In this document: positions 1-7,231 of the stretch, piece after piece
Position numbering within the stretch: position 1 is the stretch's first letter
Layout: every line of letters starts with the position of its first letter
Source of the DNA: Bacteroides sp. UBA7335
Lineage (GTDB): Bacteria; Bacteroidota; Bacteroidia; Bacteroidales; Bacteroidaceae
Direction of reading: 5' to 3'
Assembly (NCBI GenBank): GCA_002471185.1
Contig: DKPL01000014.1
Span: forward strand, 15,510 to 49,667
DNA: 34,158 nt
Position numbers and translations under genes: made by a program
The notes under the pieces: model-generated
What the model saw: only the letters and a program-made list of their open reading frames with translations
Databases searched by the model: none
What the model was told of the DNA's origin: nothing

Positions 1-174
1 GGTATGAAAGTAGCCTTGATTACTACTATCTTCGGTTTGATCGTTGCATTGATCCTTCAGTTGTTCTACAACTACGTTCTTTCTAAAATCGAAAACCTTA
101 CAAGCGAAATGGAAGATTCTTCTATCTCATTGCTTGATATGGTAATCAAATATAACTTGAAATACAAAAAATAA
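1..174 (+). CDS. exbB: ExbB/TolQ/MotA proton channel protein, 3' end only
   Basis: The window opens inside this gene; 57 C-terminal residues and the TAA stop are visible. They contain one strongly hydrophobic helix (about residues 4-26 of the fragment), then a charged amphipathic tail ending in lysines. That matches the last transmembrane helix and cytoplasmic tail of ExbB-type channels. ExbB forms the inner-membrane pentamer that, with ExbD, uses the proton gradient to energise TonB and outer-membrane TonB-dependent transporters. The identification leans on context: six bases downstream begins a 4-TM protein, followed by two ExbD genes, the usual Bacteroidales order. The fragment alone would not prove the family. 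Confidence 0.8.
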   Translation, partial: GMKVALITTIFGLIVALILQLFYNYVLSKIENLTSEMEDSSISLLDMVIKYNLKYKK

Positions 175-180
175 TCCGAG

Positions 181-666
181 ATGAGTAAGTTAACATATAA
201 AGTATCGTATTACGTACTTTACGCAATGTTTGCTGCTATTGTTGTGGTTCTTGGTCTCTTCTATTTTGGAGGTGATGCTACAGGCTCAGCAGTAGTAATG
301 GGAGTTGACCCTGACATGTGGCAACCTGCTCATACAGATGCGTTATTGTACTTAATCTATGGCCTTTTAGGATTGGCTATTGCTGTTACTGTTATTGCAG
401 CTGTTATCCAATTTGGTATGGCTCTTAAAGATAATCCAGTAAATGCTCTTAAATCTTTGCTTGGTTTAATTGCTTTGGTTGCTGTTTTAGTTATCGCATG
501 GATAATGGGTAGCGATCAACCATTGAATATCCAAGGATATGAAGGAACTGATAATGTACCATTCTGGTTGAAAATTACTGATATGCTTCTTTATACTATT
601 TACTTCTTGTTGGGAGCAACAGTTGTTGCAATCATTGTAAGTAGCATTTGGAAGAAATTATCATAA
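181..666 (+). CDS. Conserved 4-TM membrane protein of the exbB-exbD operon
   Basis: A 161-residue protein with four predicted membrane helices at about residues 10-30, 53-80, 92-110 and 134-157 and no obvious soluble domain. It starts 6 bases after the exbB stop and ends 39 bases before exbD, so it is almost certainly co-transcribed with them. A protein of this size at this position is, from memory, a recurrent feature of Bacteroidales exb operons and is annotated as hypothetical. By context it is an inner-membrane partner or assembly factor of the ExbB/ExbD motor; nothing in the sequence shows a catalytic activity. The coding call is certain, the role is inferred. Confidence 0.85.
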   Translation: MSKLTYKVSYYVLYAMFAAIVVVLGLFYFGGDATGSAVVMGVDPDMWQPAHTDALLYLIYGLLGLAIAVTVIAAVIQFGMALKDNPVNALKSLLGLIALVAVLVIAWIMGSDQPLNIQGYEGTDNVPFWLKITDMLLYTIYFLLGATVVAIIVSSIWKKLS

Positions 667-705
667 ACCAATTGAGCTTGCTCAATTTAAAATGGAGTAA
701 ATACT

Positions 706-1296
706 ATGGCAAAAGGAAAAAGAAAAGTTCCTGATATAAATTCAAGTTCTACTGCGGATATTGCCTTCTTGTTGTTAATCTTCTTCTTGATTACTACATC
801 TATGGATACCGACAGAGGTTTGGCAAGACGTTTGCCTCCTCCACCGGAGCCAAATCAAAAAGAAAACGAAGACAAGATTAAACAACGCAATGTATTGCAA
901 GTTTTCTTGAATATGTATGATCAGTTAATGGTAAACGGTGAGATAATCAACGTAAATCAGCTGAGAGACAAAGCAAAAGAATTTATTGCGAACAAGATGA
1001 ATGATGAGACTCTGCCTGAGCGCATCACTAAAGAAGTTGAATTCTTTGGTCCTGTACAGGTAACTGAGAAGCACGTTGTATCATTGCAAAATGACCGTTC
1101 TTCTTCTTACGAAGCATACATCAACGTTCAAAATGAATTGGTTGCTGCTTACAATGAGCTGAGAGACGAGATCGCTAACGAGAAATGGGGTAAGAGCTAT
1201 AACGAACTAGAAGACGAACAAAAGAAAGCTGTTCGTGAAGTTTATCCTCAAAAAATCTCTGAAGCTGAACCTAAAAAATATGGAGAAAAGAAGTAA
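706..1296 (+). CDS. exbD: ExbD-type biopolymer transport protein (first copy)
   Basis: A 196-residue ExbD/TolR family protein with a short basic cytoplasmic N-terminus, one membrane helix (about residues 17-33) and a periplasmic domain. The helix begins STADIAFLLL; Asp18 corresponds to the conserved membrane aspartate that carries protons in ExbD/TolR/MotB-type proteins. With ExbB it forms the proton-driven motor that powers TonB. At 196 residues it is longer than the usual 130-150, and the extra length is charged, helical-looking sequence near the C-terminus (about residues 145-196, rich in Glu and Lys). Its TAA stop overlaps the next start by one base (TAATG), so the two exbD genes are translationally coupled. 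Confidence 0.93.
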   Translation: MAKGKRKVPDINSSSTADIAFLLLIFFLITTSMDTDRGLARRLPPPPEPNQKENEDKIKQRNVLQVFLNMYDQLMVNGEIINVNQLRDKAKEFIANKMNDETLPERITKEVEFFGPVQVTEKHVVSLQNDRSSSYEAYINVQNELVAAYNELRDEIANEKWGKSYNELEDEQKKAVREVYPQKISEAEPKKYGEKK

Positions 1297-1760
1297 TGGG
1301 AAAATTTAATAAGACTGGTAAACGTGGAATGCCTGCGTTGAACACTTCTTCTCTTCCTGACCTTATCTTCACCATGTTGTTCTTCTTCATGATTGTAACA
1401 ACCATGCGTGAGGTTACTTTGAAGGTTGAATTTAAGGTTCCGCAAGCTACCGAACTTGAAAAACTTGAGAAAAAGTCATTGGTAACATTCATCTATGTAG
1501 GAAAACCACTACAAGAGTTCCGTCAAAAGATGGGTTCTGAAAGTCGTATCCAGTTGAATGATGCTTTTGCTGAAACTTCTGAAATTCAAGATTACATTTT
1601 CGCAGAACGCGCAAGTATGAAAGAATCAGATCAAGCATTGATGACAGTATCTCTTAAGATTGACAAAGATACAAAGATGGGTATCGTAACAGATATCAAG
1701 AATGCTCTTCGTCAAGCATATGCATTGAAAATCAACTACTCTTCTCAATCGCGTGATTAA
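1296..1760 (+). CDS. exbD: ExbD-type biopolymer transport protein (second copy)
   Basis: A 154-residue second ExbD. After a basic N-terminus (GKFNKTGKRG) comes SSLPDLIFTMLFFFMIVTT, a single membrane helix with Asp22 at the proton-carrying position. The rest is a periplasmic domain. It is clearly diverged from the copy just upstream: the helix plan is shared, but the periplasmic part differs and lacks the Glu/Lys-rich extension. The pair therefore probably forms a hetero-dimer or serves different partners, and is not a recent duplication. It is the last gene of the operon; a strong hairpin follows 15 bases after the stop. Confidence 0.92.
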   Translation: MGKFNKTGKRGMPALNTSSLPDLIFTMLFFFMIVTTMREVTLKVEFKVPQATELEKLEKKSLVTFIYVGKPLQEFRQKMGSESRIQLNDAFAETSEIQDYIFAERASMKESDQALMTVSLKIDKDTKMGIVTDIKNALRQAYALKINYSSQSRD

Positions 1761-1775
1761 TAGTTGAGTTACTAT

Positions 1776-1818
1776 AAAAAGAAATGCCCCAAGTATTGCA
1801 CTTGGGGCATTTCTTTTT
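1776..1818. terminator. Bidirectional intrinsic terminator between exbD and the GNAT gene
   Basis: A perfect 18-bp inverted repeat: left arm 1776-1793, 7-base loop 1794-1800, right arm 1801-1818. The arms have a GC-rich core (TGCCCCAAG/CTTGGGGCA) flanked by A-runs on the left and T-runs on the right. Each strand therefore reads as a stem followed by U's. It serves exbD on the plus strand and the acetyltransferase ending at 1832 on the minus strand. Confidence 0.93.
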
Positions 1819-1831
1819 AGTATCTATTTGA

Positions 1832-2365
1832 TTACTTTACGTTGTATACTTCTTTATAAATCCTCTCTTTCACCTCTTCGTAGTGTTTATCTTCTACTAG
1901 ATTGCCGTGAATCATCAATAGCATAGGCAAGAAGCTGTCTCCTTCTCTATATGGGGGTTGACTGTAATCGCTGTGCCATAGTTCGAATCCTTGACGTTGA
2001 TAAAAGTTTATGCGTCGTTGCGCCATCTCTTCATCCGGTCTTTCTACTTCGAGTACAATGGGCGATTTCAACATTTCACCTATACTTTCCATCACTTTTT
2101 TGCCATATCCGCCATTGCGAAGGTTGGGGTCGATAGCAAAATGCTCAATGTAGTAGAAGTTGTCAAAGTTCCAATAAGTAATGAATCCGATAGGTTGATC
2201 ACCCTCTACAATAATATTGTTGTAGAAGTTTGGCTTTGTGTCTGTATAGTTACGCAAGACATCAAGTTCACGATACTCATCCCTAGGGAATGCTGTTTGG
2301 ATTAAAGACTCCATGAATTGATACAACTCACGGTCGGTTGTTTTGATAGGTTTAAATTGAATCAT
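1832..2365 (-). CDS. GNAT family N-acetyltransferase
   Basis: A 177-residue acetyltransferase of the GNAT fold. The acetyl-CoA pyrophosphate-binding loop is visible as RNGGYGKK (about residues 83-90) after the beta-4 segment YYIEHFAIDPN. Further on, NFYQRQGFELW is the typical NxxxxxxGF segment of GNAT beta-5/helix-4. The substrate cannot be told. The start lies 19 bases after the stop of the secreted peptidase gene upstream, so the two are probably one transcript. The terminator at 1776-1818 ends it. Confidence 0.88.
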   Translation of the reverse strand: MIQFKPIKTTDRELYQFMESLIQTAFPRDEYRELDVLRNYTDTKPNFYNNIIVEGDQPIGFITYWNFDNFYYIEHFAIDPNLRNGGYGKKVMESIGEMLKSPIVLEVERPDEEMAQRRINFYQRQGFELWHSDYSQPPYREGDSFLPMLLMIHGNLVEDKHYEEVKERIYKEVYNVK

Positions 2366-2384
2366 AGTTCTTATATATTATAGT

Positions 2385-3674
2385 TTAGTTTGATTTCTCA
2401 GTATAGAACTTAATAAGTCTTTCTAATGCCCGTTGACACACAGGGCAGAAGTCGGGATGTTCATTGGTGCGCATTCTACAGTTGTATGCCGGACGGTAAA
2501 TACCTTTTTTAGCATAGCCTCCTCCTTCATATAACCCGATTGGATATTTCTCTTTGAGCTCCGGTGAGGTTGGCTCCGGCGTATTCTTCAATAACATATC
2601 TTTCCACTTAGAACCGAAGTCAACGTGGGTGGTGATATTCTGTTCCCAAGGTTCTACATCTAGCGGATAGAACTCCGACATCACATCTTCATCGTAAAAG
2701 TATTCATCGCCTAACCCTCCGAAACTATGTCCGAATTCGTGTGCCAAAACCGGACGAAATGTGGGGTGATGCGCAGCAGTCAGTGTGTAAGAATTATAGA
2801 TACCTCCACCTCCATACACATCGGTATTAGCGATAATGATGATGTGCTCGTAGGGTATCCCTGCCAATGCGTTATGGATTGCTTTAACTCTGCTAGTGGT
2901 AAGATATCGTTCTGAGTAGAAAGTATCGAAATGCGAGTTGAAAGCCGTGTTTTTCCACTCTTTATTTCTAGGTACTGTAACCCCGCTATCTTGCGAAGGA
3001 GCCGCTACTGCTATCACATTAAATTTTGATTGCATCGACTTGAAAGGTTCATAATAGAAGATGCTTTCGCAGCTCTTTTCAGCATCGCTGTAGAACTGCT
3101 CCATTTCCTCTTGGGTATAGCCTTCTGCCACCACTACCACATCAATACACTCTTCTTCGCTGCCACTTTTAAGTATATACTTATGTGGAGTAACCTCCTT
3201 TGTGCCTCGCTGATGTATTAATATATCATCCGGAGTCACTTGATGTTGAAACTGAGCCGTTTGTTTTTTAGCTGGCGATGTTAAAGTTATCTCAATATCT
3301 ACCGGTTTTTTAGGGTAGGGCAGCAGAAATGAGTTTTCGAAACTACGTGATATGGCTTGTGCCTCATCAGTCGACACCCACTCTTGAAATAGCGATGAGA
3401 ACGAGGTTTTATAGATACATTCTCCACTTTCGGCATCTCTCATTATCACTTGTCCGTTTCCTTCAAGAGGCAGTTCGCACAACTGATTTCTGCGACCTGC
3501 CCAAGTAGGTAGTTCCGACAGTTCATCCAAGTAAATCATTTGGTTTGTCGAGTTTCCGGCAAATGTATAGTCAATTCTTAATGTTTTATTTTCGAATAGA
3601 TCATTAAAATTTTGTGCATATACTTCTCCATACATTGAGCAAAGCAAGAGGAAAAGAGATAAAATTTTGTTCAT
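2385..3674 (-). CDS. Secreted zinc metallopeptidase, M64 (IgA peptidase) family
   Basis: A 429-residue protein with a signal peptide (about residues 1-20, cleavage likely after VYA). The zinc site is HEFGH, with His312, Glu313 and His316, inside the M64 signature that continues GGLGDEY; Asp323 is the likely third ligand. An N-terminal beta-rich region (about 22-150) precedes the catalytic domain (about 165-425), as in Bacteroides M64 proteins. Near the C-terminus CRMRTNEHPDFCPVC carries closely spaced cysteines that may form disulfides in the periplasm or outside. The family is named after an IgA-cleaving enzyme, but most gut Bacteroidetes members have no known substrate, so IgA cleavage should not be assumed. 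It is divergent from the Lrp gene and transcribed with the downstream GNAT gene. Confidence 0.9.
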   Translation of the reverse strand: MNKILSLFLLLCSMYGEVYAQNFNDLFENKTLRIDYTFAGNSTNQMIYLDELSELPTWAGRRNQLCELPLEGNGQVIMRDAESGECIYKTSFSSLFQEWVSTDEAQAISRSFENSFLLPYPKKPVDIEITLTSPAKKQTAQFQHQVTPDDILIHQRGTKEVTPHKYILKSGSEEECIDVVVVAEGYTQEEMEQFYSDAEKSCESIFYYEPFKSMQSKFNVIAVAAPSQDSGVTVPRNKEWKNTAFNSHFDTFYSERYLTTSRVKAIHNALAGIPYEHIIIIANTDVYGGGGIYNSYTLTAAHHPTFRPVLAHEFGHSFGGLGDEYFYDEDVMSEFYPLDVEPWEQNITTHVDFGSKWKDMLLKNTPEPTSPELKEKYPIGLYEGGGYAKKGIYRPAYNCRMRTNEHPDFCPVCQRALERLIKFYTEKSN

Positions 3675-3697
3675 CGGTTGTCCAAATTAGTTTTTAC

Positions 3698-3705
3698 AAA
3701 GATAT
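3698..3705 (-). promoter_or_regulatory. Bacteroidetes -7 element for the M64 peptidase
   Basis: Read on the minus strand this is TATCTTTG, a perfect TAnnTTTG match ending 24 bases before the start codon at 3674. No TTTG -33 box sits at the ideal 19-21-base spacing, so this is a core-element match only. Confidence 0.55.
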
Positions 3706-3778
3706 AAAACTATTATTTGTTTCTGTTTAGTCGTCAAAGAAAAGTAATAAATCATAGCATTGTTGCTGAAAAAATGTA

Positions 3779-3786
3779 TAACTTTG
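3779..3786 (+). promoter_or_regulatory. Bacteroidetes -7 element for the Lrp/AsnC gene
   Basis: TAACTTTG matches TAnnTTTG and lies 37 bases before the ATG at 3824. The -33 region is weak (a TTG at 3760-3762, 16-base spacer). Lrp regulators often autoregulate, and this 149-base divergent region also carries the peptidase promoter, so it is a natural site for control of both genes. Confidence 0.55.
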
Positions 3787-3823
3787 CATAAAAGTTTCAC
3801 GTAATAAAACAAATTGATTTAAA

Positions 3824-4315
3824 ATGGGACATCATCAACTTGATTCTTTAGACGAACAGATTCTGAAGCTTATTGCTACCAATGCACGTATTCCGTTTCT
3901 TGAAGTGGCCAGAGCTTGCAATGTTTCGGGTGCTGCAATTCATCAGCGCATACAAAAGCTTACCAATTTGGGTATATTGAAAGGTTCAGAGTTTGTTATT
4001 GATCCTGAGAAGATAGGCTACGAAACTTGTGCTTATATTGGGATTTATTTAAAGGATCCTGAGTCGTTCGATGCAGTGACACGTGCTTTAGAAGCTATTC
4101 CTGAAGTCGTGGAATGTCATTTTACTACAGGTAAATATGATATGTTTATTAAGATCTATGCTCGCAACAATCATCACTTATTGAGTGTAATTCACGATAA
4201 ACTTCAACCATTAGGTTTAGCTCGCACTGAAACATTGATTTCGTTTCACGAAGCCATCAAACGTCAGATGCCGATTATGGTTGAAACCAGTCAAGATCAG
4301 GCAGAAGAAGAGTAA
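3824..4315 (+). CDS. Lrp/AsnC family transcriptional regulator
   Basis: A 163-residue regulator. The N-terminal winged helix-turn-helix (about residues 5-60) has the family pattern LDEQILKLIATNARIPFLEVA, then the recognition helix SGAAIHQRIQKL. The C-terminal alpha/beta RAM ligand-binding domain (about 70-145) includes TGKYDMFIKI. Proteins of this kind form octamers that respond to amino acids. The ligand cannot be read. It is divergent from the secreted peptidase, a possible target. The stop lies only 2 bases from the stop of convergent folA, and its terminator hairpin lies inside folA. Confidence 0.93.
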   Translation: MGHHQLDSLDEQILKLIATNARIPFLEVARACNVSGAAIHQRIQKLTNLGILKGSEFVIDPEKIGYETCAYIGIYLKDPESFDAVTRALEAIPEVVECHFTTGKYDMFIKIYARNNHHLLSVIHDKLQPLGLARTETLISFHEAIKRQMPIMVETSQDQAEEE

Positions 4316-4317
4316 TC

Positions 4318-4812
4318 TTATCGTCGAATGTAATCGACAAACGCATACGAACAGAGGTGTTTCTCATCCATTGGATGAACATCTCTGTTTTTTTCGCTCC
4401 ATACAGAAGGGTCTATTGCCGGGAAAAAGGCATCAGCTTGTGGAGCTTCACCATCAATTTCAGTGATGCATAGCTCGTCGGCCAGCTCGATAGCCTGTTT
4501 GTAGAGAGTCTCTCCACCAATGATGTAGATATGCGCTTCTGCGGAGCACGCTGTCAATGCATCGTTGAGCGAAGTAAATACTTCGGCACCTTCGCATTTG
4601 GTGTTGGGATTGGTAGAAAGCACAATGTTGCGACGATTGGGTAGAGCACCTTTGGGGAGCGACTCAAACGTTTTACGCCCCATGATGATGGTGTTTCCGG
4701 TAGTCAATGCCTTAAACCGCTTCAAATCATTAGGAAGCCAAAACAGCAGTTTATTCTCAAAGCCGATAGCCATGTTGCGATCTACGGCAACAATTATACT
4801 TAGTTTACCCAT
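4318..4812 (-). CDS. folA: Dihydrofolate reductase
   Basis: A 164-residue DHFR that reduces dihydrofolate to tetrahydrofolate with NADPH in the cytoplasm. Recognisable parts are the N-terminal strand SIIVAVDRNMAIG, the substrate loop LLFWLPNDLKRFKALT with Asp29 as the folate-binding acid, the NADPH-binding IIMGRKTFESLP, and IYIIGGETLYKQAI. Length is normal for bacterial FolA. It begins 19 bases after the thyA stop, so both are one operon. This is functionally sensible because ThyA produces the dihydrofolate that FolA recycles. The C-terminal codons overlap, on the other strand, the terminator of the convergent Lrp gene. Confidence 0.97.
   Translation of the reverse strand: MGKLSIIVAVDRNMAIGFENKLLFWLPNDLKRFKALTTGNTIIMGRKTFESLPKGALPNRRNIVLSTNPNTKCEGAEVFTSLNDALTACSAEAHIYIIGGETLYKQAIELADELCITEIDGEAPQADAFFPAIDPSVWSEKNRDVHPMDEKHLCSYAFVDYIRR
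4351..4394 (+). terminator. Intrinsic terminator of the Lrp gene, inside folA coding sequence
   Basis: The outer stem is 4351-4361 with 4378-4388 (11 pairs, one G-T). The inner stem is 4365-4369 with 4373-4377 around a 3-base loop, with TCT bulged on one side. A run of seven T follows at 4388-4394. On the plus strand it is a textbook terminator 36 bases after the Lrp stop; on the minus strand the same bases encode the last 30 or so residues of DHFR. Confidence 0.85.
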
Positions 4813-4831
4813 GTTTTTTCTCTCTCTCTCT

Positions 4832-5626
4832 TTAGATGGCTACTTTACCGGCAATGTGGGGATGTGGATCGTAACCGGTTAGTGTGAAGTCTTCAAATTG
4901 AAAATCAAAAATGCTTTTCACCTCGGGATTCATCTCCATAATAGGCAGCGAGCGAGGCTCACGGGTGAGTTGCAGTTTAACCTGTTCAATGTGATTGGTG
5001 TAAATGTGCGCATCGCCCAATGTATGCACAAACTCTCCCGCTTTAAGTCCGGTAACCTGTGCCATCATTTGCAATAATAGTGCATACGATGCAATGTTGA
5101 ATGGCACCCCTAAGAAGATATCGGCGCTACGTTGATAAAGCTGCAAGCTAAGTTTCCCATCTGCTACATAAAACTGGAAGAAGCAGTGGCAAGGGGGCAG
5201 ATTCATGTTGTTGAGATCGCCCACATTCCAAGCACTCACAATGATGCGACGTGAGTCGGGGTTATGTTTGATGGTTTCCACCACTTCGGTAATTTGGTCG
5301 ATAGAACCTCCGTTGTAGTCGGGCCATGAGCGCCATTGATAACCGTAGATATGTCCTAAATCGCCATTGGCATCGGCCCATTCGTTCCAGATACGCACTC
5401 CATGATCTTGTAGATACTTCACATTGGTATCTCCTTTTAAGAACCAAAGTAGCTCGTAGATGATTGACTTTAAATGTAGTTTCTTGGTGGTTAGACAGGG
5501 AAATCCATCCTCCATGTTAAAACGCATTTGATGTCCGAAAACGCTGATAGTACCTGTGCCGGTACGGTCGCTTTTCTCGGTACCTTCGGTCAATACCCGG
5601 TTGAGCAAATCTAAATATTGTTTCAT
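4832..5626 (-). CDS. thyA: Thymidylate synthase
   Basis: A 264-residue ThyA, the same length as the E. coli enzyme. It methylates dUMP to dTMP using methylene-tetrahydrofolate. The catalytic cysteine is Cys146 in LPPCHCFFQFYV. The phosphate-binding QRSADIFLGVPFNIASYA segment follows, and DRTGTGT near the N-terminus is the conserved arginine loop. It is first in the thyA-folA operon, with a TAnnTTTG promoter element 27 bases upstream. There is nothing unusual in the sequence. Confidence 0.98.
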   Translation of the reverse strand: MKQYLDLLNRVLTEGTEKSDRTGTGTISVFGHQMRFNMEDGFPCLTTKKLHLKSIIYELLWFLKGDTNVKYLQDHGVRIWNEWADANGDLGHIYGYQWRSWPDYNGGSIDQITEVVETIKHNPDSRRIIVSAWNVGDLNNMNLPPCHCFFQFYVADGKLSLQLYQRSADIFLGVPFNIASYALLLQMMAQVTGLKAGEFVHTLGDAHIYTNHIEQVKLQLTREPRSLPIMEMNPEVKSIFDFQFEDFTLTGYDPHPHIAGKVAI

Positions 5627-5652
5627 GGTTGCACAGTCATTGTTATGAGTGG

Positions 5653-5660
5653 CAAAGGTA
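5653..5660 (-). promoter_or_regulatory. Bacteroidetes -7 element for thyA-folA
   Basis: On the minus strand this reads TACCTTTG, a TAnnTTTG match, 27 bases before the thyA start and inside the 65-base gap after the upstream gene. It indicates that thyA-folA has its own promoter and does not depend on read-through. Confidence 0.55.
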
Positions 5661-5691
5661 TGAATTTTCTATAAGAATAGTGTCAATAAAC

Positions 5692-7017
5692 CTACAAGAA
5701 TGGCGTAAATAAGTTAGCAAACCATCCCACAAACTTCTTGAACGGTTTTCGTTTCTTCCAATACTCTTTGGTCATCAAGGTGCAATCTGCCTTATCCTCG
5801 TCAAACTGTTCATCGAGCTGAGCCGTGATGCCCCGATCGAAGATAAATGCATTGGTTTCGTAGTCATACCGCAAGCTTCTGCTGTTGAGGTTGGCTGTTC
5901 CCACTGTGCAAAAGGTGCTATCTATCATCATGATTTTAGAGTGATGAAACCCGCCGTTGTAGAGATAAATATCTGCTCCTCTTTTCATTAGCTTGTGCAG
6001 TTTATACATCGAAGCATCCGGAGTAAACATGATATCTGCTTTTGAAGAGGCCATGATTTCTACTTTTATTCCCCTGTCTATTGCCTTGTTGAGTGCTTTA
6101 CGAATAGACGATGTAGGGACGAAGTATGGATTTACAATTCGAATATAATCTTGCGCAGCTTCGATAGAGGCTGTATAGGCATGACTGATAGAACGTGGTG
6201 TCTTTTTAGGTTCACGGTCTACAATAGCTACCGTGATGCCTTGAGTACTATCTGCTACTACCTCCATTTCGCTGAAATACTCTTTCCCGCCAATGTTCTG
6301 TTTAGTTTCTTTGTTCCACATCCCAAGAAAAATCTTTTGCAGCTCATTCACAACCGGCCCCTCTAGTCGCATGTGCATATCGCGCCATTGTCCAATTTTG
6401 GGCAGCCCGTTGATGTAATAATCGGCAATATTCATTCCTCCTGTATACCCCACTTTACCGTCAATCACCACAATTTTGCGGTGGTCGCGATGGGCAGCAT
6501 GGTTGATGTAAGGAAAGGTGAATGGGTCGAACTTCACAATTTCTATTCCTTTTTCGCGAATGGCCTTCAGGTGTTTTTTCTTTAGTGGCTGATTGTTCGA
6601 CCAGTTGCCAAATGCATCAAACATGGCACGCACCTCAACTCCCTCTTTGGCTTTCTCGGCCAAGAGATCAAATAATGCATTGGCGATAGAGTCGTTGCGA
6701 AAGTTGAAGTATTCTAAATGAATGTGATGTTTAGCCTCTCGGATAGCTTGAAACAAGTCAATAAACTTTTCGTGTCCACTAGGGAGTAAGTGTACTTTAT
6801 TATCTTTGGTTATAGGGATGCCTTGTGTTTCAAGAAATGCCAGAACAGTGTCTACGCTGGATAGTGATTGAACCGAATCTCCCGACTCAGTAAAAGACCT
6901 TAACTGGGTTGCTAGACTATCGTTAACCGCCTGTATTTGTAGTGTATCACTATTTTCAGCACATATAAAACCTGTTGTCGATAGCAACAGGGATAGTATA
7001 ATTATCTTTATCTTCAA
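5692..7017 (-). CDS. Phospholipase D / cardiolipin synthase family protein with export signal
   Basis: A 441-residue protein with two HKD catalytic motifs: His179-Lys181-Asp186 (HRKIVVID) and His359-Lys361-Asp366 (HSKIMMID). Each is followed by the usual GGMN / GTANLNSRS motif. Bacterial cardiolipin synthases join two phosphatidylglycerols or transfer phosphatidyl groups in the inner membrane. Here the usual pair of N-terminal membrane helices is replaced by one cleavable-looking signal (about residues 1-20, ending FICA) and a Ser/Thr-rich linker (about 21-60). The catalytic domain is therefore predicted to be periplasmic. The C-terminus is aromatic and hydrophobic (FVGWFANLFTPFL), possibly a membrane contact. 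Cardiolipin synthase is the likeliest activity; another PLD-type phosphotransfer is possible. It has its own promoter and a terminator separates it from pyrH. Confidence 0.85.
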   Translation of the reverse strand: MKIKIIILSLLLSTTGFICAENSDTLQIQAVNDSLATQLRSFTESGDSVQSLSSVDTVLAFLETQGIPITKDNKVHLLPSGHEKFIDLFQAIREAKHHIHLEYFNFRNDSIANALFDLLAEKAKEGVEVRAMFDAFGNWSNNQPLKKKHLKAIREKGIEIVKFDPFTFPYINHAAHRDHRKIVVIDGKVGYTGGMNIADYYINGLPKIGQWRDMHMRLEGPVVNELQKIFLGMWNKETKQNIGGKEYFSEMEVVADSTQGITVAIVDREPKKTPRSISHAYTASIEAAQDYIRIVNPYFVPTSSIRKALNKAIDRGIKVEIMASSKADIMFTPDASMYKLHKLMKRGADIYLYNGGFHHSKIMMIDSTFCTVGTANLNSRSLRYDYETNAFIFDRGITAQLDEQFDEDKADCTLMTKEYWKKRKPFKKFVGWFANLFTPFL

Positions 7018-7054
7018 AACGTAAGTGGTTATTTTTTCAATTTTTAAGAAGAAA

Positions 7055-7062
7055 CAAATATA
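7055..7062 (-). promoter_or_regulatory. Bacteroidetes -7 element for the PLD-family gene
   Basis: On the minus strand TATATTTG, a perfect TAnnTTTG, 38 bases before the start at 7017. No good -33 TTTG was seen at the expected distance. Confidence 0.5.
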
Positions 7063-7180
7063 CTACTTAACAGTTTGCTCGATAGAAATGTTGTCGGAAT
7101 ATTTATTATTGTTTAACAGCTTTAAGAGTTTCTGTCAAGTTTGCTATTTATTCCTTAATTGCTACTTAATCAAACAAATA

Positions 7181-7207
7181 AGCCCGAAGTAAATTTTACT
7201 TCGGGCT
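7181..7207 (-). terminator. Intrinsic terminator of pyrH
   Basis: The inverted repeat 7181-7193 / 7195-7207 (AGCCCGAAGTAAA and its complement) effectively has a 4-5-base loop. On the minus strand it is followed by TATTTGTTTG. It lies 24 bases past the pyrH stop and separates pyrH from the PLD-family gene. Confidence 0.82.
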
Positions 7208-7231
7208 CACCTTATATCGTTGTTTGCACTA

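Noticed and set aside
706..1760. Recent tandem duplication of exbD
   Set aside because: The two proteins share only the helix plan; periplasmic parts and lengths differ too much for a recent event.
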